The notes: generated from the letters alone by a model not told the origin. DNA of 64,000 bases from Histoplasma ohiense (GCA_017607445.1 JAEVHH010000002.1:3463501-3527500), one strand, 5' to 3'; shown: positions 46,551-59,000, counted from the stretch's first letter. Translations and numbers: made by a program.

Positions 46551-47084
46551 TGTAACAGATGTACTTCAATTAACAATTTGATACTATTCTAATTACAGAT
46601 TATGAATTGATTAAGGAAAGAAAGAGAAAAGAAATCAGAAGAAAAGATTGTATGAAGAGGGTTCTTATAGAGAAAAGTTCAAGATGGAAGAATATCAGAA
46701 GCCACTTCACAGTGGAGCATGGAGTGAAAGAACATTAAGAGATACACATAAGAATCATTAGAAGCTACATGAGCACAGAATGTGAGATGAGGGAATCATT
46801 GAGAGCTACACAGAAGAATTGTTAGAGACTACACAAGTGTGGAACACAGAGTGGGAGAATGTAAGAAGCTACACAGAAGAATTGTTAGAGACTACACAAG
46901 TGCAGAACACAGAGCAGAGAAATGTAAGGAGCTACACAGAAGAATTGTTAGAGACTATGCAAGTGTGGAGCACAGAGCGGAAGAACATCGAGGGTTACGC
47001 GAGGTCACAACAGCCAGGAACAAGCGGGTGCAGGAGGGGAGTTGGTTGCGTAAGTTAATTACTAACAGGTGCTAACCCGTCACA
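46551..47084 (-). repeat. 5' LTR of A5 (534 bp)
   Basis: TGTAACAGATGTACTTC ... ACCCGTCACA. The last 110 bp keep CpGs (GAGCGGAAG, TCGAGGG, TACGCGAGG, CAAGCGGG). Confidence 0.92.
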
Positions 47085-47444
47085 GGCCCCCTAGATGCTG
47101 AGGGCCTTGGCAGATGCTAGTATGTATAAGCATTCTATACTCAACCCTCTGTAATCATTAGAGGGATCCTGCAAACACCTTTCGCAGTAACCACCTTCCT
47201 TATTAAGTTTAACCTCACATAAAAATGGCATTCAGTGGCATTTTTGATTAACACCACTATCACACATGTGGATCTGTACATGTGATGTTTTCACACTGAT
47301 TCATACACAGCAACTGCAAAGTATTAGCACTGTACAGCCTTTCTTATTCAGTTAGATTTATAATTGATGTCATTATCATCATGCACGGGGCAAGTATCTT
47401 CATGATGTCAACATTCAAGAAGTTAGCATCATATTGCAGTAGTG
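47085..47444. other. GC-rich segment part 2 and 5' flank of the Harbinger ORF
   Basis: 47085 to about 47190 continues the unclassified GC-rich segment and contains AGAGGGATCCTGCAA. From about 47200 the sequence is AT-richer and leads to the ATG at 47445. It contains CATTCAGTGGCATTTTTG near 47233. No Harbinger terminal inverted repeat could be fixed. Confidence 0.4.
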
Positions 47445-48249
47445 ATGAAAGATATTATTCAAAGTCAAGTCAGTGAGACAGAGTGGCCTTCAACTTCTTC
47501 ATCTGAACACTTCTCTATTCATCTTTTATTCTTCAATCAACTGTTGAATAATTTGCATTCATCATCACAGTTGCTGTCCTCAAGCCCTGCTTCTCATGAC
47601 TTTCTATCCTCTAATCATGCACTGATTTCGCAGGGTAATCTCTGTGTTGTGGAACTTGAAAAGTTAGAGTGTATTCAATACTGTGTTGGAAATCAAGATG
47701 ACTATCACTTGCTGCCTCAATTTCAATTCTGAAACAACTTCAAAACATGATTTGAGGAAACATTTGAATGCCCACTTAGACAGCCAGATTGTATGATTGC
47801 TCATCTTGTTAAAAAGCATTGAGAAAAAAAGGCTGTGATATGGGAGGAATCTGGAACTGCCTGCAGTGTGACAGATTTGAATCAGACACTGAATGAATGG
47901 ATTCAATTCCTTGATGATCTTGAAGAGGTTAAGAGACAGGCAAAAGAGAATGCTGCCACTGCAGAAGAGAATCATTGTCAGAGATCAAGATATATGCAGA
48001 ATGATATGATGAAACACAGAAGAAAGAGAAATTGAGAATGATTTGAAGATTCATCTGTTTCTGAAGCTACCACTGTTGAATCTGATACTTGATCTTTCAA
48101 TGTTATTGAAGGATTGCAAGCTGCATTGAATTCTATTGCAGCTGCTATTCAATCTCTTGCAGAATCAAGAAATCTTCATCATTCTTCTTCTGTTTTTGAG
48201 GAGAATAGTGAACTGCAAGTTGATGTTTTGAATTTGAAGAATCAGTTTT
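47445..48249 (+). pseudogene. PIF/Harbinger second ORF (DNA-binding-like), 5' part, interrupted by A6
   Basis: Starts MKDIIQSQVSETEWPSTSSS at 47445. It has a Ser-rich N terminus, a central part with several TGA codons in Trp-like positions (FQF*NNFKT*FEETFECPLR, KH*EKKAVIWEES), a helical stretch TLNEWIQFLDDLEEVKRQAK and basic MMKHRRKRN. It then reads into a coiled coil (ENSELQVDVLNLKNQF) exactly up to the A6 insertion. It resumes in frame at 53935 (EEMSSQMNTMSEQMG). Its position opposite a Harbinger nuclease suggests the Myb/SANT-like accessory protein of such elements, but the Myb fold itself is not evident to me. Confidence 0.55.
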
Positions 48250-48642
48250 GTAACGGGCGTACTTCGATTAACAATCTAGCACTATCCTAAATACAGATTA
48301 CGAATTGATTAAGGAAAGAAAGAGAAAAGAGATCAGAAGGAAAGGTTGTACAAAGAGGGTTCTTATAGAGAGGAGATTGAGATGGAAGAATATCAGAAGC
48401 CACCCCACAGTGGAGCACAGAGCAGAGTACAGAGCAGAAGAACATTGAGAATTACATGAAAGAATCATTAGAACTACATGAGCACAGAGTGTGAGGCAGA
48501 AGAGGTTATGTGAAAGAATTGTTAGAGGCTACACAAGTGCAGAGTGCAATAACAGAGACAAGTAGATGTATACAAGTATGGAATGTGAGACAGAAGGGGT
48601 TGGTTGTGTAAGTTAACTACTAATAAATACTAACCTGTCACA
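48250..48642 (-). repeat. 3' LTR of A6 (393 bp)
   Basis: TGTAACGGGCGTACTTCG ... CCTGTCACA. It shares the ends and the CCCACAGTGG palindrome with family A but has fewer tandem units. CpGs are kept in the first 60 bp. Confidence 0.9.
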
Positions 48643-48644
48643 TT

Positions 48645-51600
48645 ATCCCCCCCTACTGGGGTGAGTGATGACTCATAGGCGTCGAGGGCGGCGGTATCCT
48701 CCAAGGCAGATGTGGGTTCCCAGATCAGACAATCATATTCTACTCATTTGACAAGATATTTGCAGTGATGATGGTTGGTTCTATCATCAAGAATTGCTTT
48801 CAACTCTCATTCAAGTTCATTATCTTCTTCTATGATGATGGATGGCTGTCAGTCAGAGATTCTCTGTGAAGGGAATGGATCCTCAGCTGTGGGTTGGAGC
48901 AGATTCATGTGAAAGATATCATGGATGTCTGATGAGATGTTGAGTCAATAATCATATGTGCCTAGCATCTCTGTCACAGTATATTTGATGTGATGGTAAT
49001 TCAGTATACACAAGAGGTGATCTGTCTTTATATTCTTGAGATCTAATCAGATCTTGTCTTCTACATAATATTGAGTTGTAGAACTTCTTCTGATGTTCAC
49101 TTGATCTTCATAATCTTGCTGAATGCTGATCATGAAAGCTTCTGCTCATTCACAGACTTTTTTAAGCTTGTTCATAATATTATCTGCTGCTTGTATAAGA
49201 CTGTGGATGTACATGATTTTTTGAGAATTTTCAGAAAAGTCTAGAACTTCTAAATTGTATCTGTGCAGAAGAAAGAATGAGCTTATATCTGTTGTGACAG
49301 AGTCTTGACTGTTGATTGCAATCTCAATATATGATAGCAGATGACTTCAGTTGTTTTGTGTATAATTGCAGAATTTACAGAGAATGTTCTTTACTGTTTG
49401 TATCATTCTCTCTATGATTTCATTAATCTCTGAGTGATATACTGTTGACAATTTTTGTTTGATTCTTAGCAGCTGACATATGTGGGTTCAGAGTGCACTG
49501 ATGAATTGACTGTCTCTATCTGATACAATGAATGAAGACAGACTGTGTATATGATAGAATAAGCTCTGGACAAAGACATCTGCAACTACTTTGACATCCA
49601 TTCTGTCACAGAGTTGCAGTATTACACCCTTGCTGAGATGATTGACAATGACTAGAATGTTTGTAGAATCTTCACTCTCAGATAGAGAAACTGCAAAGTT
49701 GATTGCTATATCACATCAGATTTGTTTGAGGATAGACAGAGATTTCAACATCCTTTTTTATTGTTTGTGTCATGCTGTTATCAAGCCACAGCAATCACAA
49801 TTGCATACAAACCAGTGTATGTTCTTTGACATGTTTGGCCAGTAGAAGTCTCAGACTATGATGCTGTACATGATCTTGTGATCTGAGTGCTCAGTCATTG
49901 ATGAGTTGTGAATCTTCTGCATAATTCATATTTGTAGAGATTCTGAATCAGGGACCCATTGTCTGTCTTGGAAGTGTAGGCATTCATCATCATCAATTGA
50001 GCATGCTGAGATGTTCATTTTTGAGTATACACCTGCAGGAAATTGAGGTGCTCTGCTTTGTACAGCTTTGACAGCTTGTTGCCAGAATTTGTCTGCCTCT
50101 GTTGCTTGTCTCCATTGCTCTTCAAGTGAGGGGTATTGAGTACAGAATTGATTAATGTGTATACAGAGTTCATCTGACTGTGTGAGACTTTCTATAATTG
50201 TGGGGTTGATTAACTGATGCTCTTGATGTTTCCATCTGTCATTCAGATCATTGAATGGCATATCTTGTTCTCAGTGGAATAGAGCATTCATGAGAGTATT
50301 CTCTGCTTCTGATTGATAGTGAATTGTGAATGAGAATTGGCTAAGAAACAATGATCAGTGTATATGCCTCTCAGTGAGTTTATAAGTGATTGTGAAATAT
50401 TCCAGATTCTTATGATTGATAACAATCTTGAATCTCTCAATGCTCATGAGTTTGAACTCTTATTCTTTGAGGCATTGTATGATTGCTAGAAGCTTCTTGT
50501 TGTAGATCTTGTAGTTGCATTCAGTGGGTGACATTTTCTTTGAGATGAAGGCACAAGATTGTAGAACATTTTTGTTATTATATTGCATTAGTATTTCATC
50601 TACTACATAATCTGAGATGTCTGTTTCAAGAATTGTATGCTTATCTGAATCAAATGATTGCAGCATTGAAGTGCTTGTGAACATACACTTCAGCTTTTTG
50701 AATACTGCATCCACTTCATCAGTTCATTGAAATACAGCATCTTTTCAGATCAGATTCATCAGTGATCATATGATATCAGAGAAGTCTTTGATGAATCTTC
50801 AGTAGAAGTTGATGAATTCTAGAAAGCTTCTAGTCTTTTTTATCAAGACTGATGTCTCTCAATTGAGAATTGCTTCCATCTTCTTAGAATCCATGTGTAC
50901 ACCCTTTTCAGCTTTGATGATGAATTCTAGATAGATCATAGATTTGATCTTGAAGTTGCATTTGTCAATGTCTACTTACAGTCCAGCTTTTCATAGGCAG
51001 TCAAGCACTTGTTGTATGTGCTTACAGTGCTCAGTGAGCAATTCATCAGTGAAGATCAAGATATCATCCATGTACACTGAGGTGATCTCATTGAGCAGAT
51101 CTCATAGGGCTCAGTTAATGTATTTCTGAAACATACTCAGAGCATTCACTAATTCAAAGAGGGTCACTGTTCATTCATATAATCTGTAATGTGTACAAAA
51201 GACAGTTAGCTATTCATCATCTTCATTAATCCTTATCTTGTAGAAGGCTGCAGAGATGTCAAGTTTTGTAAATCATTTTGCTTTTTCTATCTGTTTGAGT
51301 GTTTCATTGATGAATGAGAGAGGGTATTGATCCTTCCATGTAATCTTATTGAGCTCTTGATAGTTGATGCAGAATTGTAAGTCTTCTTCTGATTTCTTTG
51401 CAAACAGTACAGATGCTGCAGCAGATGAGTTGTTAACATGAATGAAGTCTTTGTCTAGTAATTCATTGAGTGTTTTTTGTAGAACAAGGAATTTGTTGTG
51501 TGATATGCTGTAGAGAGAACTTCAGAGTGATTGTAGATTCTTACTGTTCTTCTTGATAAGTTTGATTGTATGATCTATACTGCATTCTCAATGAGAGAGA

Positions 51601-53266
51601 AGCTTTTCAGCTTTCTTTTTGTTGAACATGTCTGTGAAGTTCTTGTACAATTTGAGTAGTTCTTTGTATGGTTTTTTGAGATTCTTGAGTTCTAGCTTTT
51701 CTAACACTTTCTTGATATTCATTATGCTAGTGACAAACACTTGAATGTTCTTCTTTTTGTGTGTTTGATGAGTTAGTAGCTTGAATGCTTCTGCTGATAT
51801 CTGAGTAAAGTCAGTGATTCTGTTGATATTCTTTTCATAAATGCAGTTGCCTTCTGAGAAGATTAGACAATGATTGTATATGTCTATCAGAGTTTCAAAT
51901 TCTGTAAGTCATGACAGACTGAGCATTAAGTTGTACTCAAGATCTTGCACTTCATATATGTAAACATTTCTTTTTTCATGTTCTTCTACATTGATGTTGA
52001 ACTTTATCATATTGTAGGAGGTGGATCCTCTGGGGCCATCAAATCCACTGAGCTTATGCAGTTTGAAAAAGGGGATACACTGGAGCTTATGCTTTTCAAT
52101 CAACTGAGTGTTTATAAGAGTGTAGTGAAGGAAACCACTGTCTATCATTGCTCATACATTGACTAGACTATTTACAATGATGGGGACTATGATCACATCT
52201 GCTTGTATTTTCTGTTCAAATCTCCAGCTCATTTCTTGCTTCTTAAACTCTTGTCTGTGTTTTAGAGTGAGAGCTCTTCATTTCTCTGTTCTTGTTCATT
52301 TGTAGATGTAGTTGCATTCACATGCAGTGTAGAAGCTGAGATCACTGTGTTGATGCACTGACTTGCAAAGTGCCTCAGTCTATTGCAATGAATGCAAACT
52401 TCTTGAGTGATTTGATCAGTAACTTCTTATCTGAAGAGATCAGATATTCTTAACTGTTCTGTGTTCACATGAGGGGTCCAATCCATGATGTCTGTGGGGG
52501 TGGTTGGTGTAGTCAAAGCAGTGGTAGATGTAAAGTTCTGCCTGCAATTGTTACAGCTTCCTTATACAGTGTTGAAATGTGTGAGATTGTTGTTGAGTTG
52601 ATGCAAGTGAGTGCAGTAGTTGTGGTAATATGAGAATATAAGATATGAGATGCAGAGCTTAAGCAGTTTGAAGCTGATGTACTGACTCAGAAGATTAATT
52701 TTCACAGCATTATCTCAGTTCTGTTCTTCTGCTTTGTGGATCTTGCTATTGAAATCAGGCAGATAGTTCACTAGAGAAGTATTCCACTGGCAATTTCTGT
52801 TTAGCCACTGCATCACACACGCTTGCAGTGTAGAGTTCAAGAATAGAACATTCAGTTGATGAAAGACTTCTTCAGAGGTACACATTTCATATGTGTATAA
52901 CTCAATTCAGAGTTGAAATTTCACTAGAGCATCTTCTTCTAGCTGACTATGAATATAGTGAGCTTACAAGAACAGAGAGTCTATCACAGACCCATCTTCT
53001 TTGAGCTTGACTTTTGTCTTTTATTTTCAGATTAGATAGATTGAGAGCTCTTCTGTGAACTTGTTGAGAAGAGAAAGATGTTCTTTTCTTTTATATGCAG
53101 AGAGTGTTGATGTCTGTGTGGTTTCTGATATATTTGTGTTCAGATAATTCAGTTGTCATTGAAGCTCTGTCATCTGCAAGAATTGCTGCTGAAGGAAATT
53201 ACAAAGCTTGGTGTTATCTTCAGCAAGGCTCTGATTCTCACTCATGAAGAAGTGTTTGTAATTCAT
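48645..53266 (-). pseudogene. A6 gag-pol polyprotein, decayed
   Basis: Gag starts at 53266 (MNYKHFFMSENQSLAEDNTK). Only the first residues, the knuckle CIHCNRLRHFASQC (about 52370-52410) and scattered positions match the other gags. From the protease (IDSGFLHYTLINTQLIEKHK, 52148 leftwards) the match to family A is close. RT has VYMDDILIF near 51065-51090. RNase H is at 50460-50714. An integrase zinc region and core and a degraded chromodomain follow. Broken by stops. Confidence 0.83.
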
Positions 53267-53535
53267 CTTGTTTTTGTATGAGGCTATAGTTCTTAGTTCT
53301 GATAGCTTGGAGATCAGAAGGTTCAGTTCTTATTCTTGAAGAAAATACTTCATAAGCACTCAGGCTTCTTCACAGCACTATCACAGTGGTGCAGCTTTGT
53401 AGAACTTTGGAAATTGCAGATATTATCACAACAACACAGCTTTGTGAGAACTTGGTAACTTATTCTTAACTTGAGCACCTGGGTGCAATTGTAAACATAG
53501 GGCACTCAGGCCAACACAGATGAATCAATTTGTAA

Positions 53536-53929
53536 TGTAATGGGTGTACTTCAATTAACAATCTAGCACTATCCTAAATACAGATTATGAATTGATTAAG
53601 AAAAGAAAGAGAAAAGAGATCAGAAGAAAAGATTGTATGAAAAGAGTTCTTATAGAGGGGAGATTGAGGCAGAAGAATATCAGAAGCCATCTCACAGTGG
53701 AGCACAGAGTGGAGTACAGAGCAGAAGAACATTGAGGGTTACACAGAAGAATCATTAGAACTATATGAGTGCAGAGCACAAGACAGAAGAGGTTACATGG
53801 AAGAATTGTTAGAGGCTACATGAGTGCAGAGCACAATAACAGAGATGAGTAGGTGTATGTGAGTGTGAAATGTGAGGCAGAAGAGGTTGGTTGTGTAAGT
53901 TAACTACTAATGAGTGCTAACCTGTCACA
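53536..53929 (-). repeat. 5' LTR of A6 (394 bp)
   Basis: TGTAATGGGTGTACTTC ... CCTGTCACA. The adjoining interior AATCAATTTGTAA (about 53523-53535) is the proposed primer-binding site in reverse, as in the other copies. Confidence 0.9.
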
Positions 53930-53934
53930 AGTTT

Positions 53935-54090
53935 GAAGAAATGAGTAGTCAAATGAATACAATGAGTGAGCAGATGGGTGCAATAATGGCACTGCTTCAG
54001 CAGATGAATCAGCATAGACAGAAGTAGTGACAGTTGAATAGTGAATGGAATGACAGTTGGAATGATGGATGGAATGTGCAAGCTCTTTAG
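53935..54090 (+). pseudogene. PIF/Harbinger second ORF, 3' part
   Basis: Continues the frame from 48249: EEMSSQMNTMSEQMGAIMAL, LQQMNQHRQK, two stops (TAG TGA, probably two Trp codons), then QLNSEWNDSWNDGWNVQAL and TAG at 54088-54090. A coiled-coil segment ends in a Trp/Asn-rich tail. It converges on the transposase coming from the right, with about 250 bp between the two stops. Confidence 0.55.
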
Positions 54091-54291
54091 CCGATATCCC
54101 ATACAATATTTCTGTGTTACAGTTGAAATACATAGTTATAAAACATCACCAACTTTTTATATGAGGAGATTAGGTTTTCTAAGTTATATTATTGGTTAAT
54201 ATAATACATGTATGTATTATATACACAAATTACAGCAATAAATTACCAGATTGAGGAATTATTCTAAAGAATATTCAAAATATCAACAAAG

Positions 54292-54361
54292 AATCTGCCA
54301 CTACTACTGCAACAACACCACATTCAAATCTGCCACTACTACTGTAACAACACTATGTTCA
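54292..54361. repeat. 35-bp direct duplication
   Basis: AATCTGCCACTACTACTG followed by (C/T)AACAACAC... occurs twice in tandem with a 35-bp period, near the 3' end of the Harbinger transposase. The units differ at four C/T or A/G positions. Confidence 0.8.
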
Positions 54362-55517
54362 AATCTTCTTCTAATCTATCCTCTTCATCCATTCTCAACC
54401 TCCCCGCAAAATACTCATTCAATATTGATGGAGGGCAGTTAAATCACTCAGAGATCTGATTATCATGAAGACAGGTCATTATATTAGTGAGCAAGCAGGT
54501 TATCATATAACAAGCAGCCACTGGAGTGCTTTGAACTTGATGAGTAGAGGTGAACAAGTTCCATGCTCAATAACATTGAATTAATTCAAATCCATGCTCA
54601 ACTGACATCTGATTCTCTGCCATCTTTTTATTGAATTCCTTTTGCTCAGCAGTTAACTGATCTTCTCTGAGTTTTTTATACATCTTCATTGTTGCTGAAG
54701 ATTCTGTATAGACAGAATCTTCAAATAAATATAGCTGTTCTTCTTGTGAAATAGCTGCAGCATCAAAGAGAGCTTTTACTTCTGCTTCTATTTGACTCTC
54801 ACATCAAAGAAACCAATCACCACAGCTTCCAACAACAGACTCATAAATAGAAGAGAGAATATCATCTGAGATCATTATTTCTTGATATTTGAATCTGTGA
54901 GTATGCTTATAATCTGAATATGCAAGATGTTGATTCTCTGTAGGCCGGCAGGTCTGCTGCAGAGTGTCATCAATATAATCTCAGATTAAATCACCACCTT
55001 CTCAAGCTTCAATATGCTGACTATATTGCTGTAATTTTGGCACAGTAAGACAAGTTGAATCCCAGCAAAGCATATTCTTGAATCAATCCCTCAGATGAAT
55101 AACTACATTCAAAAAGACACTATTAACAAAGCTTGTTGATCATTTGAAAAGATCTGTCACATCTTCATATCAATTGGAAAATGCCCGATGACCAAGAAGA
55201 ATGCAAAATGCCAGTTCATCAGATGAATTATAGTGATATTGCCATTCAATCTGATCAAGATGCAGGTAGAGTATGATTTGACAAATTTTATTCTTGATAA
55301 ATCAGAATTTGAATACTACCCATTTGTCAGGTATGCTCTCAAGATTGAACTCAGAATGAATGTATGGAACTGACAATCTATATCAATATGAAAGATCTCA
55401 CTTTCTTGCATCAAAAATAGAGTTCAAAACAACTGTACAAGTGGCAGTGGCAGTGACAGCAGCAGTGACAGCAGCAGCTGCTGCAATCTCATCTTCAACA
55501 TTCAAATCCATCATGAT
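54340..55517 (-). pseudogene. PIF/Harbinger transposase (DDE nuclease), decayed
   Basis: Minus strand, start near 55517 (MDLNVEDEIAAAAAVTAAVT). The body reads DELAFCILLGHRAFSN*YED and VTDLFK*STSFVNSVFLNVV. Then come the DDE-4 type motifs DYIDDTLQQTCRPTENQHLA (first Asp), YKHTHRFKYQEIMISDDILS, VVGSCGDWFL, EEQLYLFEDSVYTES (second Asp) and MAENQMSVEHGFELIQ (Glu), ending in PVAACYMITCLLTNIMTC. TGA or TAA interrupt at about seven places, mostly at Arg or Trp. Full length matches the usual fungal family. It would cut and paste its own element at short AT targets. Confidence 0.85.
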
Positions 55518-55566
55518 GATGAGATTATGCCCACTGCAGGGTTCGAAGCTGTTAATTATAGTGACA

Positions 55567-55993
55567 GATTATTATTATATCCTTTACCCAATGTACAAGA
55601 GCTTTTCAATTAGATTAATACAACATTTACAAATTCTACACCACAAGAGCACCGAATCGTGGCATCTATGCCTATATAGAAAGGCAGTGTGTACTAAAAA
55701 TATTTTGCGACTTGGCGTTGCAGGATCCCTCTATTGAATCTTGCTTAGATCAGCACTAGTGACAGGGGGGCTGCTTGGCACTAATGAGTGTGGCTTTCAG
55801 CGGCCACCATTCTCATCACTGTCAAGCAGCACCCCTGTCAGCACTGCCTCACTAGGCTTGACCCCTGGTCATGAGAGCCTTCATGAGTAAGAAGTGGCTC
55901 AAAATGAGACCTTGTCAGTGGCAGGATTCGAATCTACAGCACATCTAACAGTGCTACCTTGGGTAACAGTCTTACCAACTGCGCCACGCGGGC
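55567..55993 (-). mobile_element. tRNA-derived SINE (or tRNA-headed retroelement end)
   Basis: On the minus strand it starts GCCCGCGTGGCGCAGTTGGT at 55993. It has a perfect polymerase III A box TGGCGCAGTTGG (55975-55986) and B box GATTCGAATCC (55924-55934), 40 bases apart. The acceptor ends do not pair, so it is not a working tRNA. A body of about 300 bp that keeps CpG follows (GAGGGATCCTGCAACGCC), then TATAATAATAAT (55567-55578) like a LINE-type tail. The tRNA head abuts the right copy of the TTTGGAACCTGTT duplication. Confidence 0.7.
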
Positions 55994-56006
55994 TTTGGAA
56001 CCTGTT

Positions 56007-59000
56007 GAATGCATGCAACCACTGCCTTATTTTCTCAGAAGATGACTGTGTTTACAAGAAGAATGTTGATAGAACCACTGATCTCACTCAGATATCAGTG
56101 AAAGTGTACAAACTACTAATCTGTCAAGTGCATGAGAAGAAGAATGTCCAAGTGTTTGCTGCTAGCATGATGAATATCAAAAAAAAGCATTAGAAAAGCT
56201 AGAACTCAAAGATCTTAAGAAATCATGCAAGAAACTATCTGAATTGTACAAAGACTTTGCAGACATATTCAATGAGAAAGAAGCTGAAAAGCTTTCTTCT
56301 CATCAAGAACCTAGTATAGATCATATAATTGAGCTCATCAAGAAAAATGATAAGAATTCACAATCACTCTGAGATTCTCTCTACAGTATATCACACAATG
56401 AGTTTTTCATTCTACAAAAAATGCTCAACAGACTACTGAACAAAGACTTCATTTATGTTAGCAACTCACTCACCACAGCATCTGTACTATTTACAAAGAA
56501 ATCAGAAGAAGGCTTACAATTCTGTGTTGACTATCAAGAACTCAACAAGATTACACAGAAGAACTGATACTCTCTTTCACTCATCAACAAAACATTTGAA
56601 TGAATAGAAAAAGCAAAATAATTTATAAAGCTTGACATCTCTGCAGCTTTCTATAAGATAAGAATTAATGAAGATGATGAATGACTAATCACTTTTTGTA
56701 CATGTTATGAATTATATGAATGAACAGTGACTCTCTTTGAATTAGTGAATGCTCTGAATATGTTTCAGAAATACATTAACTGAGCTCTATAAGATCTGCT
56801 TGATGAGATCATCTCAGTGTATATAAACAATATTCTGATCTTCACTGATAGACTGCTCACTGAGCACTGCAAGCATGTACAACAAATGCTTGACTGCCTA
56901 CAAAAAGCTGAACTGCAAATGAACATTGACAAATGCAACTTTGAGATCAAGTCTACAATCTATCTAGAATTCATCATCAAAGCTGAAAAAGACATATGCA
57001 TGGATTCTAAGAAGATGAAAGCAATCCTCAACTGAGAGACATCAGTCTTGATAAAAGAGACTAGAAGCTTTCTAGAATTTGTCAACTTCTACTGAAGATT
57101 CATCAAAGACTTCTTCAATATTGTACAACCACTGACAGATCTGACTCAGAAAGATGCTGTATTTCAATGAACTGATGAAGTGAATACAGCATTCAAAAAG
57201 CTGAAGTATATATTCACAAACACTTCAATACTGCAATCATTTGATTTGAATAAGTATACAATTCTCAAAACAGACATCTCAGATTATGTAGTAGATGAAG
57301 CACTGATGCAATATGATAATAAAGATATTCTATAATTCTGTGTCTTCATCTTGAAAAAGATATTGCCTGCTGAATGCAATTATAAAATCTACAACAAGAA
57401 GCTTCTAGTGATCATAAAATGTCTTAAAGAATGAGAGTTCAAATTTATGAGTGTCAAAAAGTTTGAGATTGTTACTGATCATAAGAACTTAGAGTACTTC
57501 ACAATCATTTGTAAGCTCACTGAAAGACATATGTGTTGATCATTGTTCTTTAGTCATTTTTCATTCACAATTTGTTATCAATCTGAAGTAGAGAACACTT
57601 TTGTGGATGCTCTGTTCTGCTGAGAACAAGATATATCATCTGATGACTTGAATGACAGATGGAAACACTAAGAGTATTGATTAATCAACTCTGCAATTAT
57701 AGAAAGTTCTACACAATCAGATGAACTCTGCATACATATCAATCAATTCTGAGCTCAAGAACCCTCACTTGAAGAACAATGAAGACTAGCAGCAGAAGCA
57801 GATGAATTCTGACAACAAGTCACTGAAGTCATACAAAACAAAACACTCTGATTCTCCACAGACATATACTCAAGAACAGATATCTCAGCATGTTCAATTG
57901 ACAATGACAACTGCTTACACTTTCAAGATAGACAATGGATCTCTGATTCAGAATCTCTACAAATACAGATCATGCAAGAAATTCATGACTCATCAATGAT
58001 CAGACATTCAGAATGTGAAATCATGTACAACATTGTTGTCTGAGAATTCTACTGATCAGATATGTCAAAAGACATACACTGATTTGTATGCAACTGTGAT
58101 TGCTGTGATTCAGTGATAATATGATGTGAATATTAAAAAGAAATGCTGAAGTCTCTATCTGTTTCTGATCAAACTTGATATGATATAGCTATTGATTTTG
58201 CAGTTTCCTTGTCTGAGAGTGAAGATTCTACAAACATTCTAGTCATTGTCAACTGACTCAGCAAGAATATAATACTACAGCTCTGTGATAAGATGAATAC
58301 TGAAGTAGTTGCAGACATCTTTGTCAGAAGCTCATTCTATTGTATTCATGATCTGTCTTCATTTATTGTGTCAGATAGAGACAGTCAATTCATCAGCACA
58401 CTCTGAGTCTGCATATATCAATTACTAAGAATCAAATGAAAGTTATCAACAGTGTATCACTCAGAGACTGATGAAGCTACTGAGAGAATAATACAAATGA
58501 TAAAAAACATCTTCTATAAGTTCTGCAATTATATACAAAACAACTGAAGCAATCTGCTGCCACACACTGAGATTGTGATTAACAGTTGAGATTTCACTAC
58601 AACAGATATAAGCTCATTCTTTCTTCTATACAGATACAACTTAGAGATTCTGAACTTCTCTGAGACTCTCTGAGAAATCACATACACCCACAGTCTCATA
58701 CAGATGGCAGAGAACATTGTGAGTAAGTTGAAGAAAGTTCACAAATGAGCAGAAGCTTCAATGATCAGTGCTCAGTAAGATTATAAAAATCAAATAAATA
58801 TCAGAAGAAGTTCTGTGATCTGATATCATATAGAAGACAAAGTCTGACTGAATTTCAAGAATATAAGAACAGATCATTTCTTGTGTACACTAGATTATCA
58901 TCACATCAAATATACAGTGAAGAAAGTGCTAGACACACACAATTATTGACTCAACATTTCATCTGATATTTACAATGTCTTTCATACAAATCTGCTCCAA

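Larger units (their letters stand above)
41008..47084 (-). mobile_element. Family A copy A5, complete but decayed
   Basis: 6077 bp between GGCCC (41003-41007) and GGCCC (47085-47089). LTRs of 534 bp lie at 41008-41541 and 46551-47084. Both outer LTR ends keep CpGs, while the interior has almost none. Confidence 0.94.
48250..53929 (-). mobile_element. Family A-related retrotransposon A6 (divergent gag and shorter LTR)
   Basis: 5680 bp between AGTTT (48245-48249) and AGTTT (53930-53934). LTRs are 393 bp (48250-48642) and 394 bp (53536-53929). The pol half is close to the other family A copies. The gag half, leader and middle of the LTR are clearly different. The reading frame of the Harbinger ORF closes perfectly when A6 and one AGTTT are removed. 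Confidence 0.93.

Noticed and set aside
55924..55993. Functional tRNA gene on the minus strand
   Set aside because: A and B boxes are perfect, but the acceptor arms do not pair and the sequence continues as a repeat with a LINE-like tail, so it is a SINE head.
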